Shown here in pieces: positions 1 through 9,069 of a DNA stretch of 64,000 nucleotides. The DNA is from Methanobrevibacter sp. GTDB lineage: Archaea > Methanobacteriota > Methanobacteria > Methanobacteriales > Methanobacteriaceae. Under the pieces are notes generated by a model, which saw only the letters and a list, made by a program, of their open reading frames with translations, was not told the DNA's origin and ran no database searches. The stretch is taken from assembly GCF_017447225.1 (NCBI RefSeq), contig NZ_JAFSNZ010000060.1, forward strand, positions 1-64,000, given 5' to 3'. Positions within the stretch are counted from its first letter, which is position 1; the number at the start of each line of letters is the position of its first letter. A program made the translations under genes and the position numbers.

Positions 1-115
1 ATTACTGGAATAAGAGGTGATTGAACATAATATAAGAAAAATACGATATATTTTACTTATTTAGAATTTATGAAGACCAATTTGATCTATAAATAAAAAT
101 TAAAACCATCACCAT

Positions 116-202
116 CTAAAAATTAATTATGGGACACTCCCTAATATAATCTGATTTAATAGCTTCTGCAAATTCACGAGCAATTTCAACCCTATTATGC
201 AT
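116..202 (-). pseudogene. Remnant of a minimal nucleotidyltransferase (MntA-like)
   Basis: A 28-codon frame starts at ATG 202 behind a GGTGATT ribosome-binding site and stops at TAG 116-118. The peptide begins MHNRVEIAREFAEAIKS, which resembles the first helix of MNT-type minimal nucleotidyltransferases, the antitoxin half of HEPN/MNT pairs. It ends where the catalytic GSxARG...DxD block should start, so no active site is encoded. I read it as a truncated gene, not a functional small protein. No intact HEPN partner is adjacent. The family assignment rests on recall of a short N-terminal segment and is tentative. Confidence 0.4.
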
Positions 203-239
203 GATAATCACCAATTAAATTCAATAATTTTATAGTTAA

Positions 240-620
240 TTATTTAATTCCAAATATTATTAAATCTTTTAAAAGTGCACATGTGTGAAAAAACACATCA
301 TTTATATATAAAAAAAACTCTGTGTGTGATTCATGATTTTTAAATGTGCTTAACAATGGATGGGCTTTCAATATGAATTTTTCACATCCATTATAGCTAG
401 TCCTTTCAAACCAAGTATACTCATCAATAATCAATTGAATATCATCAAAATTACAATGGCCCCAACTGTTATCATAGTCAACATCCAATTTTTCAAGGTT
501 ATTGAGAACTTCACCCTTAAAAACAACAGTTATATCATCTAAATTCAAATCATATTCTTTTAAAAGAGAGACACATTCATCAAGCAAATTAATTGAGTTA
601 TCAGTTTCAACTAACCACAT
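240..620 (-). CDS. Hypothetical protein, 126 aa
   Basis: An acidic soluble protein with a start at 620 preceded by GGTGATATT. It has no signal peptide, membrane segment or motif I recognise. The composition (many Asp, Asn, Leu and aromatic residues, one CEKF cysteine) suggests a small globular alpha/beta protein. The nucleotidyltransferase remnant lies 37 nt downstream on the same strand, so the two may once have been one transcript. It lacks the Rx4-6H motif of HEPN toxins, so I do not call it a toxin. No function can be assigned. Confidence 0.6.
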   Translation of the reverse strand: MWLVETDNSINLLDECVSLLKEYDLNLDDITVVFKGEVLNNLEKLDVDYDNSWGHCNFDDIQLIIDEYTWFERTSYNGCEKFILKAHPLLSTFKNHESHTEFFLYINDVFFHTCALLKDLIIFGIK

Positions 621-684
621 AATATCACCATGATTAATTAAACACCATTCAGGTAATGATTAAGGTTTTAAGTAATTAAATATT

Positions 685-972
685 CATGGCCTGTCGAGAG
701 TAACCCACCTTCTGTTTCAACAGCATTCATCTTAGCGAACTACCTTGCCTACAACAGTGATCATCAGCAATTTTGCTCTTGCATCTTATGGGATAGCCGT
801 TTCACCGATTCTTTTAATGTCCTCAATTAAATATCATCGTCAACCATTAAAAGCCGTGTCGTTTCTGCTCTATTGCCATACCTCTCAGCATACATTTTTC
901 AATGCCATAATCTGTACGATGGGCGGAGTTTCCTTAGTTAAAATAACCAGCAGCTGTCTTCAACTTGCCATG
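685..972 (-). ncRNA. rnpB: RNase P RNA
   Basis: Read on the minus strand this stretch contains the universally conserved RNase P RNA blocks in order: AGGAAACTCCGCC (P4 5' strand, CR I), GCAGAAACGACA (CR II), GGTGAAACGGC (CR III), AAGAGCAAA (CR IV) and ACAGAAGGTGGGTTA (P4 3' strand, CR V). The ends CATGGC (972-967) and GCCATG (690-685) are complementary and would form helix P1, which sets the boundaries. The length of about 288 nt fits archaeal type A RNA. It is the catalytic RNA that removes 5' leaders from pre-tRNA. It begins 17 nt after the initiator tRNA on the same strand. Open frames across it are spurious. Confidence 0.93.
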
Positions 973-989
973 AAAATTTTAATTAAAAG

Positions 990-1064
<75 letters not shown>

Positions 1065-1150
1065 ATATAAAAACAAAATAAATCGATATTAATATTATAT
1101 TTAAGATAATATATAAAACTTTCGATGCAAAAAAAGAAAAGTCGAATTAA

Positions 1151-3448
1151 TTATTCGACTTTAATAGTGTTTGCAATAGCATATCCATTAAAACTTGACG
1201 TTATGATGTAATTTCCCGGCATCAGGTTAATATTGAGACTTGCAATACCGCTGGCATTTGTTGTGCGAGTATAGAAAACACCGTTAATATTAAATCCGAC
1301 GTCCTGATTTGGATAAGCCAATCCATTACCATCCAACAGTCTGACATGGAATTGATCCGGAGTGCCATAATCTTTAACCAAATCCTCAGCAGAGAGCACA
1401 TCTAAAACAGTGATATTATTGGATACTGCAAATCCTCCGGATTCACATGTGATGATGTAACTGCCCGGCCTCAAGTTAATATTGAGTTTGGCCATGCCTG
1501 TGGAATTTGTAAAGCGAGTGTATAAAACACCGTTGATGTTGAATGTGACGCTTACGTTTTCACCGGCAGCTTTTCCGTCATCACCAATTATTTGAACGCA
1601 ATATTGGGAGTCATTCTTATAATATTTGACCAAATCCCTGTTCTGCGTAATTTTAGGAAGCACAGTGATGTTATTTGAAAAATATTGGCCTGTGACATTA
1701 TTGATTGCTGTGATTATGTAATCTCCCTGATTCAAGTTAATGTTCAATCTTGCAAGACCGTTTTCATCAACCTTACGCTCATACATCACACCGTTGATGT
1801 TGAACAAGACAGTAGTTCCTTTATCCAGGAAGTTACCTTCACTATCACGGAAAGTGGCATAATATTGGGACTCATTTCTGAAGGTTTTAACCAAATCTGT
1901 TCCGTTGACAGTGTCATTGACAGTTATAGTGGAATTGACAGAATACCAACCGTAAGTTGTTGTAGCTCCATAAATTCCGCTGTTTAAATTAACGGCAAGT
2001 GAAGCAATACCTTTTTCATCAGTCGTTTTAGTGTAATTCTTACCGTTCAGGTTTATCACAACAGTAGCATTGCTGATTGGATTTGACTCATAATCAGTCA
2101 GATTGACGACTAATTTCTCACTTCCACCATAATATTTAGTTACATCCTCAACAGTCAGGATAACAGGATTGTCGCTTACGATTATCTCAACAGCATTATT
2201 CTCATTATCAGCACTGGCAATTAGATAATATTTGCCTTCTTTGGAAGATGAGAATGACTCATCAGTCAGGTTTCCGCCGGATGATGAAATTGTGATATTT
2301 CTTTTAGGCATTGTGGCCTCAACATCACCAAGATAAAAAGCGTATGCATAACCTGTTGACTCGTTTGTCTTTAATGATGTTGAGTCAACTGTCAGGTTCA
2401 AAGTGATTATTGAGGAAGGAGCATCCAAACGTTTGACAACATTTGACCAGTCAGGAGAGTTTTTACCCCACCAGTTACCGTCGATTGTTGAATTGAAGTA
2501 CTGTTCGAAGTAATCGCTTAAAAATACAGTGTCACGACTGTTGTTTACAAAGACATTGTTATAGACATCACCGACACAGCCTTCAAGATAAATAGCTCCG
2601 CCTTCTTTTGCATAATTGTTAATGAAAACATTGTTGAAAATGGTCATGTTGGCATATGCTGTGTGCATTCTTCCCTTACAGATATGGATTGCACCTCCGC
2701 AGTCACGGGCAGAATTATTGACAAATAGACATTCGCTTACATTTATAGTTCCGATCCAGTGATAGATTGCACCGCCAAAACTGCCGTCATGTTCATCATG
2801 TGCGGAGTTGTTGATGAACGTTGAATTGAACACTGTAAGAATACCGCCATAGTTTCTTACGGCACCACCATCTCTGTAAGCATGATTAGCTATGAAAGTA
2901 CAATCAGTAATAGTTCCGGTTCCCTTATTTGAGACGGCACCACCATCGATTCTGGTTACATCATTTTCAACGAATAAACAGGAATCTATATCAATGGTAG
3001 CTCCCCTTATGCTTTCAACACAGCACGCATCTTCAGCATAATTATTGTAAAAGCTCAAGTTATACATGTTTAAATCCTTGTTGTTCCATATTACAGTATC
3101 TGTACAATTAACAAATTTTAAACCAGACAATGTGACATTATTGGCGTTGATTGTAAAAATTCGGGACCCTGTGAAAATCGCATTGCCATTCGCCTTAATG
3201 AGCAAATCATTGGAAGAAATGACAAGATTAGTGTTGTTAGAACCCTTATATATACCATCGTTAATTAGAATGGTATCATTATTACCGCTGTTGCTTAACG
3301 CCAGATTAAGATTATTATATGGGTCATCAATTGTACCTTGACCATCTATTGTTGTATTCATACCTACATAATATGTTTCATTATTTGCAGAAACTATAGG
3401 CATCATAATTAAAAAAACAAATAAAAGTAGTACAAATATCCTTTTCAT
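1151..3448 (-). CDS. Adhesin-like secreted protein, beta-helix plus four Ig-like repeats
   Basis: A 765-aa secreted surface protein. Residues 1-21 form a signal peptide (MKRIFVLLLF..VSA). Residues about 95-330 are a right-handed beta-helix with repeated GGAxxN, FxNN and FINN rungs. From about 434 there are four Ig-like repeats of roughly 80 residues (434-511, 518-598, 605-682, 689-765), each with D(L/V)xKxY at the start, NINGVxYxR in the middle and LNINLxPGxYIIT near the end. The protein stops exactly at the end of the last repeat with no membrane anchor or sorting motif, so the repeats themselves may bind the pseudomurein wall. Cysteines cluster only in the helix. The same repeat family occurs in the protein at 50864-53878. 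The ligand is unknown. Confidence 0.85.
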   Translation of the reverse strand: MKRIFVLLLFVFLIMMPIVSANNETYYVGMNTTIDGQGTIDDPYNNLNLALSNSGNNDTILINDGIYKGSNNTNLVISSNDLLIKANGNAIFTGSRIFTINANNVTLSGLKFVNCTDTVIWNNKDLNMYNLSFYNNYAEDACCVESIRGATIDIDSCLFVENDVTRIDGGAVSNKGTGTITDCTFIANHAYRDGGAVRNYGGILTVFNSTFINNSAHDEHDGSFGGAIYHWIGTINVSECLFVNNSARDCGGAIHICKGRMHTAYANMTIFNNVFINNYAKEGGAIYLEGCVGDVYNNVFVNNSRDTVFLSDYFEQYFNSTIDGNWWGKNSPDWSNVVKRLDAPSSIITLNLTVDSTSLKTNESTGYAYAFYLGDVEATMPKRNITISSSGGNLTDESFSSSKEGKYYLIASADNENNAVEIIVSDNPVILTVEDVTKYYGGSEKLVVNLTDYESNPISNATVVINLNGKNYTKTTDEKGIASLAVNLNSGIYGATTTYGWYSVNSTITVNDTVNGTDLVKTFRNESQYYATFRDSEGNFLDKGTTVLFNINGVMYERKVDENGLARLNINLNQGDYIITAINNVTGQYFSNNITVLPKITQNRDLVKYYKNDSQYCVQIIGDDGKAAGENVSVTFNINGVLYTRFTNSTGMAKLNINLRPGSYIITCESGGFAVSNNITVLDVLSAEDLVKDYGTPDQFHVRLLDGNGLAYPNQDVGFNINGVFYTRTTNASGIASLNINLMPGNYIITSSFNGYAIANTIKVE

Positions 3449-3532
3449 AACATAACCTCTGAATTATGATATGAAATAATATTTATTTCAAATGACTTAT
3501 AAAAATAGTGAAAAAATAAGGAGAAAAGAGAA

Positions 3533-4033
3533 TTATTTTTCTAAAGCTTCAATTCTCTTATCGATATCATTGAGTTTTTCTTCAGTTGCTTGCTGGAATT
3601 CCTGAGAGGATTTCTTGAATTCATGGTAATCCTTATCCAAAGCATCAACAGAACTGGCAGTTTCTTTGAATTTAGCTTCAAGGTCTTCCAAATCATCAGT
3701 AGTGGCAAGAGCCCAGTCTTTAATCAGTTGGTCGCTTTTCTCATCTAGAAATGCATCAAGCTTATTGGAAAATGCATCTGTACTGATACCTGTGTCGATA
3801 TCGCTTAATTTGATTTTGATTCTGTCAGTCATGGAATTGGATTCTTTTTCTTTTTTCAAATCTGCATATTCTGCATTGTTGTTGAGCACTTCACCCATAT
3901 GGGCATCAGCGCTTGTAGGAACATAACTTTTGATTTTTTCCATTGTTTTCGGACTGTTCAAAAGATAATAATAAACCAATACAACAATAGCTATTATTAA
4001 AATAATTACTGCAACAGCTTCAACAGCATCCAT
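3533..4033 (-). CDS. Membrane-anchored coiled-coil protein, 166 aa
   Basis: An N-terminal hydrophobic helix (about residues 5-26) is followed by a charged, mostly helical region ending in a heptad-rich coiled coil (about 105-166, finishing with KLNDIDKRIEALEK). No enzyme motif is visible. It lies 8 nt downstream of a second single-TM coiled-coil gene (4042-4446) on the same strand, so the two are probably co-transcribed and may pair. The gene is one of a divergent set facing methionine aminopeptidase. The function is unknown; a structural or scaffolding role at the membrane is inference. Confidence 0.75.
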   Translation of the reverse strand: MDAVEAVAVIILIIAIVVLVYYYLLNSPKTMEKIKSYVPTSADAHMGEVLNNNAEYADLKKEKESNSMTDRIKIKLSDIDTGISTDAFSNKLDAFLDEKSDQLIKDWALATTDDLEDLEAKFKETASSVDALDKDYHEFKKSSQEFQQATEEKLNDIDKRIEALEK

Positions 4034-4041
4034 AATAACAC

Positions 4042-4446
4042 CTATTTATTCCTATTGAGTTTTTTCTCTTTAGCTTCGATTTCCTTAAGCATTTTCTCTA
4101 ATTTCTTTTGCTCAGTTTGTGCTTCTAATCTTGCTAATCTTTCGTTAATCTCACTATGCAAGTAACCGATTTCATTTCTTACATCAGTAGTTGATTGTCT
4201 GATTGCCTTGAGAGAATCCTGTTGATCTTGAGGTAATGGGATTGGATTATCCATTAATCTTTTAGATTCAATATCTTTTTCAACCATAGACATTTTTTTA
4301 AGTTGGATTTCTTTTTCAAGCATTTCAACAGATGTTTTTGCTTGAGCAACTCTTCTCCATTGAGCAACAACAATAATAACAACTAATGCAACAATAACCA
4401 ATATAATTAATAAGAACATTTGATCAGGAATTGTTGGAATATCCAT
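4042..4446 (-). CDS. Membrane-anchored coiled-coil protein, 134 aa
   Basis: I chose the ATG at 4446 (MDIPTIPDQ) because GGAGGTAA sits just upstream; a longer frame reaches 4467. Residues about 9-29 form one strongly hydrophobic helix. After WRRVAQ the rest is charged and helical with heptads (RNEIGYLHSEINERLARLEA) and a Lys/Glu-rich tail. It is probably an N-in or N-out single-pass protein with a cytoplasmic coiled coil. It is the first gene of a pair with 3533-4033 and is divergent from map with about 80 nt between starts. No known family was recognised. Confidence 0.75.
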   Translation of the reverse strand: MDIPTIPDQMFLLIILVIVALVVIIVVAQWRRVAQAKTSVEMLEKEIQLKKMSMVEKDIESKRLMDNPIPLPQDQQDSLKAIRQSTTDVRNEIGYLHSEINERLARLEAQTEQKKLEKMLKEIEAKEKKLNRNK

Positions 4447-4527
4447 AAATTTACCTCCAATATTCATTTAGATATAATAAATATTTAAACCTTATTGAAT
4501 ATAACATTTATTATTAAAGTGATTATT

Positions 4528-5445
4528 ATGATTGATTCTTATATAAAAGCTGGAAAAATTGTTTCAAAAATACGTACAGATGCATCAAAAATGATAAAGG
4601 AAGGATGCCTGGTTCTGGATTTGGTTGAATACGTTGAAGGAGAAATCTTAAAACAGGACGCAGACATTGCATTTCCATGTAACGTTTCAATTAACGAAGT
4701 TGCAGCGCACTACACTTCTCCAGCAAATGATAAAACAGTTATTCATGCAGGGGATTTGGTTAAACTGGATTTGGGAGCTATGGTAAACGGATACATTGCA
4801 GATTCTGCAGTGACCGTGATGGCTGAAGGAAACATAGAAGAGAGATTCACTCAGGACCAGATCAATGAAAACCGGGAACTCATCGAAGCTTCAGCGGCAG
4901 GACTTGAAGCTGCAATTGCAACTGTTAGAGCTGGAGTTGAACTTAACAAAATCGGCGCTGCAGTACATGAGGCAATAAGCGATTTTGACTTTAACCCTGT
5001 ATTCAACCTGATGGGACACAGTCTGGAGCAAAACAATTTACATGCAGGAATTTCCATACCGAATTATGACAATAACGACACTTTCAAATTGGATGAAGGA
5101 CAGGCCATAGCTATCGAGCCATTTGCAACAACAGGCGTGGGCCATGTCAATGATGGACCGGGACACTATATTTTCTCATATATGGCAAACAAGCCATTCA
5201 GAATGAAATCCACACAGAAAGTCTTAAACTACATTCAAAAAAATAACCCATACGTTCCATTTTCAGGAAGATGGATTACCGACGAATTTGGAGAAAGACG
5301 TGGTGGAATTGCATTAAAACAGCTTTCAGAAGCAATGGCAATCTATCCATATGCACCACTTAAAGAAAAAAAGGATTGTTTTGTTTCTCAAAAGGAACAT
5401 ACTGTAATTGTAGAAAAAGAAGGTTGTACAGTTACAACATTATAG
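4528..5445 (+). CDS. map: Methionine aminopeptidase, type II
   Basis: Removes the initiator methionine from nascent proteins. The archaeal/eukaryotic type II pita-bread fold is complete at 305 aa. Expected dimetal ligands are present: D81 (KLDLGA), D92 (IADSAV), H164 (MGHSLEQ), E197 (IEPFAT) and E290 (SQKEHT), with H61 and H172 also conserved. I start at ATG 4528 (MIDSYIKAGKI), preceded by GTGAT; an in-frame ATG at 4495 would add 11 hydrophobic residues not typical of the family. It is monocistronic, with a hairpin terminator right after the stop. Confidence 0.93.
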   Translation: MIDSYIKAGKIVSKIRTDASKMIKEGCLVLDLVEYVEGEILKQDADIAFPCNVSINEVAAHYTSPANDKTVIHAGDLVKLDLGAMVNGYIADSAVTVMAEGNIEERFTQDQINENRELIEASAAGLEAAIATVRAGVELNKIGAAVHEAISDFDFNPVFNLMGHSLEQNNLHAGISIPNYDNNDTFKLDEGQAIAIEPFATTGVGHVNDGPGHYIFSYMANKPFRMKSTQKVLNYIQKNNPYVPFSGRWITDEFGERRGGIALKQLSEAMAIYPYAPLKEKKDCFVSQKEHTVIVEKEGCTVTTL

Positions 5446-5475
5446 AAGAGTTAACTCTCTTCATTACTTATTTTT
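5445..5475 (+). terminator. Hairpin terminator after map
   Basis: The stop codon is followed by an inverted repeat (GAAGAG..CTCTTC around AGTTAACT) and a T-rich tract. It lies between the convergent map and frhB genes and could serve both strands, as the following A-run is T-rich on the minus strand. Confidence 0.6.
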
Positions 5476-5502
5476 TAAAAAAAAAAGAAAAAAGAAAGAA
5501 GA

Positions 5503-6354
5503 TTAGTAGATTGTAGGGATACGTACACCCATTTTTGCTCTTCTTTCACGTTCTGCGGTATTTTTGTCTTTTTTACCTTTAGCTAATTTTTCAAGTAAAG
5601 GAAGACCTGGTTTTACATCGTCCATTGGTTTGGTTTCGATTAAACCTGCGTCAACAGCAGCTTTAAATACTGATTCACCATCATCAGTTCTGGTTAAAAC
5701 AGTAGACCAACCGTCAGGTGAACCTACAGAACCAGTAGATACATCAGCCCATTCAGCAACGTAATCTTGACATACGTTACATCCGGATTGTTCGTATCCG
5801 TGAGTTTCTTTAATAGCTAATCCTTTGTCTTCACCATCTTTGGTTAACCAGAATTTACCTTTACCGATGTCCATTTTACTAGCTTCGGTTAAGTCATCAA
5901 ATCCTAATTTAGCAGTTGCGAAAGTGTCAAGAGAAGCCATAGGGAAGTTTTCCATACAGTAGATACCGATGATTAATTTTACTTTATCAGCGACAAATCT
6001 TGTGAATGGATAAGCTTTAGCTTTTCTTAAACCTTGTACTTGACATGGAGTTGCGACTACACCGACTTTTTCAAGACCGTATTGACGTGTTGCTTCTTTT
6101 AAAACAGATAAGGTTGGGGACATTGAGTATTTGGTTCCTGCAGCTGCAATTACTTCATCGGATGAAGTTACAACAGTAGGAGTAGGCCTCCAATCTTCAT
6201 CAGGAGTTCCAGCAACTACAGCACCTTCAATGATTCCCTCATCGAGTGCGTAACAGAGTAATGCTGAAACAATTCCTCTGTCTTGTGATACATCTAATAT
6301 TTTTTGTTCAGTAGATCTTGCAGATAATGCTTCTTTATAAGTACCTAATGGCAT
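5503..6354 (-). CDS. frhB: F420-reducing [NiFe] hydrogenase, beta subunit
   Basis: FrhB is the FAD- and [4Fe-4S]-containing subunit that passes electrons from the hydrogenase to coenzyme F420. The 283-aa length is typical. Visible features are the [10 protein letters not shown] start region, the [12 protein letters not shown] motif, [10 protein letters not shown], and [20 protein letters not shown], which supply cluster cysteines and the flavin pocket. It is the last gene of frhADGB, 11 nt after frhG. The C-terminal tail ends in a basic stretch ([13 protein letters not shown]). Confidence 0.95.
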   Translation of the reverse strand: MPLGTYKEALSARSTEQKILDVSQDRGIVSALLCYALDEGIIEGAVVAGTPDEDWRPTPTVVTSSDEVIAAAGTKYSMSPTLSVLKEATRQYGLEKVGVVATPCQVQGLRKAKAYPFTRFVADKVKLIIGIYCMENFPMASLDTFATAKLGFDDLTEASKMDIGKGKFWLTKDGEDKGLAIKETHGYEQSGCNVCQDYVAEWADVSTGSVGSPDGWSTVLTRTDDGESVFKAAVDAGLIETKPMDDVKPGLPLLEKLAKGKKDKNTAERERRAKMGVRIPTIY

Positions 6355-6365
6355 ATCTAATCCTC

Positions 6366-7220
6366 CTAAAGTCCTGTTTCCTTTTTAATTCTTCCTTCAG
6401 GTAACCAAGATCTTGGACACATTACGTAACAAGTTCCACACTTAATACATCTGTCTCTGTCACAGCTAGGTCTACCTTCAGAATAGCCCATTGCCCTTGT
6501 TGGACAAGCTAGACCACAAGTTCCACATCCAGAACATAATCCTTGGCGAATTACGTTGGTTAATACGTCACAACCACATCCAGCATTGCATGCTGCTAAA
6601 TCCATAGCAGGTTTTAAGTAATCTAAATCACCTTCACATACTGCTACAACGGTTTTTGCAATCATTTCAGGAGCTACTGGACAACCAGGAAGTGCTGCAT
6701 CAACTTTAACTAATGAACTAATAGGTAAGAATGCTTCGTGTTTTGGTTGTGCTTGTTGACCACCACGTGCGTAGGTAGTGAAACAACCGGTTACAGCACA
6801 GGAACCAAATGCAACGATTAAGCCTGATTTTTCTCTTGCCATTAAAAGTTCTTGAACACTGTGTTCGTCTTGTAAACAAACAGATCCTTCAATTAAACAT
6901 ACGTCCATTTCAGGCATTTCTTCAGCGAAAGTACCATGTACCCATTTGTCAACTAAGGTTTGTCCGTATACAATATCAACCATATCGGTTAAAACGGTAG
7001 CTAAAATGTCGTAATTTTCAGTTAAAGACATTGCATCACCAGTACAACCACTTAAGTGAATGTAACCAATACGAGGTTTTGCTGAAGCAGCTTTGGTTTC
7101 TGCAGGAGCTTCTGCTTTAACTTCTTCTTTAACAGGAGCAGCTTCAACTTTTTTTTCTACTTTTGGTGTTTCTGCTGGTTCAGAAGAACCACCGAAAGCT
7201 TTTTTCAATTTATCAAACAT
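6366..7220 (-). CDS. frhG: F420-reducing [NiFe] hydrogenase, gamma subunit
   Basis: The small, electron-transferring subunit with three [4Fe-4S] clusters. The core begins at [15 protein letters not shown] (about residue 48) and carries the proximal-cluster cysteines ([23 protein letters not shown]). The C-terminal ferredoxin part has [15 protein letters not shown] and [15 protein letters not shown]. The odd feature is an N-terminal extension of about 47 residues: a short basic amphipathic start ([11 protein letters not shown]) and an Ala/Glu/Lys/Pro linker that, as far as I recall, is absent from characterised FrhG. frhD and frhG overlap by one base (TAATG). Confidence 0.94.
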   Translation of the reverse strand: MFDKLKKAFGGSSEPAETPKVEKKVEAAPVKEEVKAEAPAETKAASAKPRIGYIHLSGCTGDAMSLTENYDILATVLTDMVDIVYGQTLVDKWVHGTFAEEMPEMDVCLIEGSVCLQDEHSVQELLMAREKSGLIVAFGSCAVTGCFTTYARGGQQAQPKHEAFLPISSLVKVDAALPGCPVAPEMIAKTVVAVCEGDLDYLKPAMDLAACNAGCGCDVLTNVIRQGLCSGCGTCGLACPTRAMGYSEGRPSCDRDRCIKCGTCYVMCPRSWLPEGRIKKETGL

Positions 7221-7789
7221 TATTTTACCCCAATTTCATTTAAAATAATATCTATAGCTTTAGGAATTGCCTTTGCAACAGGTTCTGTTAAACCCATATC
7301 AATATCCGGAGTTGGAATTTCAGCAGGTTTGCATCCAACAATAACAACCTCACATTTTTCGGAAATCTTTTGAAGAGGTTCTTCAACAGTCATTCCGTGA
7401 GGGTTATCATATTTTCCCGCCTGCATTACTTTTGGATCAAATACATCAACTGTTCCAGGTTCGGCCTGAAACTCAACAACATCCAACACGATTAATTTTT
7501 TCCAATCATACTGATCGTAGAGAGGGAAGAAATTAGTAGGAGCTGCGGTTCCGCCATCAATGAACTGAACATTATCAGGCAATTTGATACCTTCAAATTT
7601 TTCTTGTATCTGACTTAAAATATCTTTATCAAATTCATCTTCAACATATGAAGTAACAGCAGGATCATAATAATCCTTTTTATCATCAAAATATTTTTGC
7701 AATATATTTATAAGAATAGGACCGAATCCATCATCCTTAAATAATATGTTTCCACATCCAACCACAATAATATCGGAATTGTAAGGCAT
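7220..7789 (-). CDS. frhD: Coenzyme F420 hydrogenase maturation protease
   Basis: The endopeptidase that trims the C-terminus of FrhA after nickel insertion. It carries the family N-terminal motif [14 protein letters not shown], the DVVEF aspartate region and the NPHGM histidine that bind nickel during proofreading. At 189 aa it is of normal size for FrhD. It sits between frhA (18 nt upstream) and frhG (one-base overlap), the order known from other Methanobacteriales. Confidence 0.93.
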   Translation of the reverse strand: MPYNSDIIVVGCGNILFKDDGFGPILINILQKYFDDKKDYYDPAVTSYVEDEFDKDILSQIQEKFEGIKLPDNVQFIDGGTAAPTNFFPLYDQYDWKKLIVLDVVEFQAEPGTVDVFDPKVMQAGKYDNPHGMTVEEPLQKISEKCEVVIVGCKPAEIPTPDIDMGLTEPVAKAIPKAIDIILNEIGVK

Positions 7790-7807
7790 TTAATATTTCC
7801 TCCAAAC

Positions 7808-9022
7808 TTAGATTCTCACCATTTCATTTTTAAGAACGGATTTGTCTTCATCGTCAACTACCATTACGTGAGTAGCACATGATAAACATGGGTCGTAAGC
7901 TCTGATAACATGTGGACCAAACTCGTGGTGGAATCCTTCTGTAGCAGGACCCATTGTTGGAATATTCCAAGTAGTTGGTACAATTGCGGAATAGAAAGCG
8001 GTTTTTCCTTCAACAACTTTTGCCATGTGTACATCAGTTCCTCTAGGACCTTCAATTACACCAAATCCAAGTTCACCAGTACCTCTTTTATCGTAACTTA
8101 CATTTGCAGGTGCTGCAGGATCAATTGCATCTAATGCTTCTAAACAAGCATCGTAGTTTTTAATCATTTCATCTGCACGAGCAACATGTTGTGCGATAAC
8201 ACCTTTGTCTTTGAAACCTGCGAATTGTTCCATCCTTGCTCTAGGACCGGTTTCAACATTTACGCCTTCCCATAATGGAATTACTGAACATGCTTTTTTA
8301 CCAATTTCTGGGTCATCATACCATGCTTCAGGTAATACTTCAGAGAATTTGCTCATGTCAAATTCGTTGGTACCGTAAGTTGCATCCATTGCCATTAATG
8401 GCTGGTTGACTACACCTAAATCTTTAGGTAAACCTGCTTCGAGAACACAGTTTTTGATGAATTCAATGTGTGCTTCGAGTTTTGGTCTGAATGCAGTCAT
8501 TCTTTCGATTAATCTTTCTTTGGTGAATGGAGTAATGTTTCTTGCCATACCACCGACTCTAATATCAGATGGGTGAATACCTTCACCAGCAATCATTTCA
8601 ACAACATATTGAACGGTTTTTCTGACTTCACTTACACTGTTAACTGCATCTGCGAATTTGTCCTCAGGGACAACATCCGGTGCAACTAAGAAGTGGTGAA
8701 TTGCTGCACTGTTAATACCGTGTGCTGCTGCGACGGCTTTTCTTAACAATTTAGCAGTTTTAGGAATTTCGATACCTAATGCCATATCCATTGCTTCAGC
8801 GGAAGCCAAAGTATGTGGAATTGGACAAACACCACAGATTCTTTGACATAAAACTGGAGCGGTTTCAGGTGCTTTGTTAAGAACCATCTTCTCTAAACCC
8901 CTAACAGGAGTTATACTTAGATACATACCTTTTGTAACAATCCCTTCATCGTCAACTTCCATGACCAATTCGGCATGACCTTCTTGACGAGTTGTAGGAG
9001 ATATAACTACTCTATCTTTCAA
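7808..9022 (-). CDS. frhA: F420-reducing [NiFe] hydrogenase, alpha subunit
   Basis: The catalytic large subunit. The four nickel-ligand cysteines are in [10 protein letters not shown] near the N-terminus and [11 protein letters not shown] near the C-terminus; both are cysteine, so this is not a selenocysteine form. The tail after CATH is the peptide removed by FrhD. I prefer a TTG start at 9022 ([15 protein letters not shown]), because AAGGTGA lies at the right distance and this matches the usual family start; the alternative is GTG at 9031, which would overlap that ribosome-binding site. It is the first gene of frhADGB, whose product oxidises H2 and reduces F420 for methanogenesis. Confidence 0.95.
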   Translation of the reverse strand: MKDRVVISPTTRQEGHAELVMEVDDEGIVTKGMYLSITPVRGLEKMVLNKAPETAPVLCQRICGVCPIPHTLASAEAMDMALGIEIPKTAKLLRKAVAAAHGINSAAIHHFLVAPDVVPEDKFADAVNSVSEVRKTVQYVVEMIAGEGIHPSDIRVGGMARNITPFTKERLIERMTAFRPKLEAHIEFIKNCVLEAGLPKDLGVVNQPLMAMDATYGTNEFDMSKFSEVLPEAWYDDPEIGKKACSVIPLWEGVNVETGPRARMEQFAGFKDKGVIAQHVARADEMIKNYDACLEALDAIDPAAPANVSYDKRGTGELGFGVIEGPRGTDVHMAKVVEGKTAFYSAIVPTTWNIPTMGPATEGFHHEFGPHVIRAYDPCLSCATHVMVVDDEDKSVLKNEMVRI

Positions 9023-9053
9023 ATATGTCACCTTCTTTCGTAATTAAAAATTT

Positions 9054-9069
9054 GTTATTTATAAATAAC
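9054..9069. promoter_or_regulatory. Perfect 16-bp palindrome in the frhA promoter region
   Basis: GTTATTTATAAATAAC is its own reverse complement and lies about 31 nt upstream of the preferred frhA start. The central TTTATAAA resembles an archaeal TATA box, so the site may be a TATA element, an operator overlapping it, or a chance AT-rich palindrome. Confidence 0.4.

Noticed and set aside
240-620. HEPN toxin partner for the nucleotidyltransferase remnant
   Set aside because: The protein has no Rx4-6H motif and does not look like a four-helix HEPN fold.
7808-9022. Selenocysteine form of FrhA
   Set aside because: All nickel-ligand positions are encoded as cysteine and no in-frame TGA is present.
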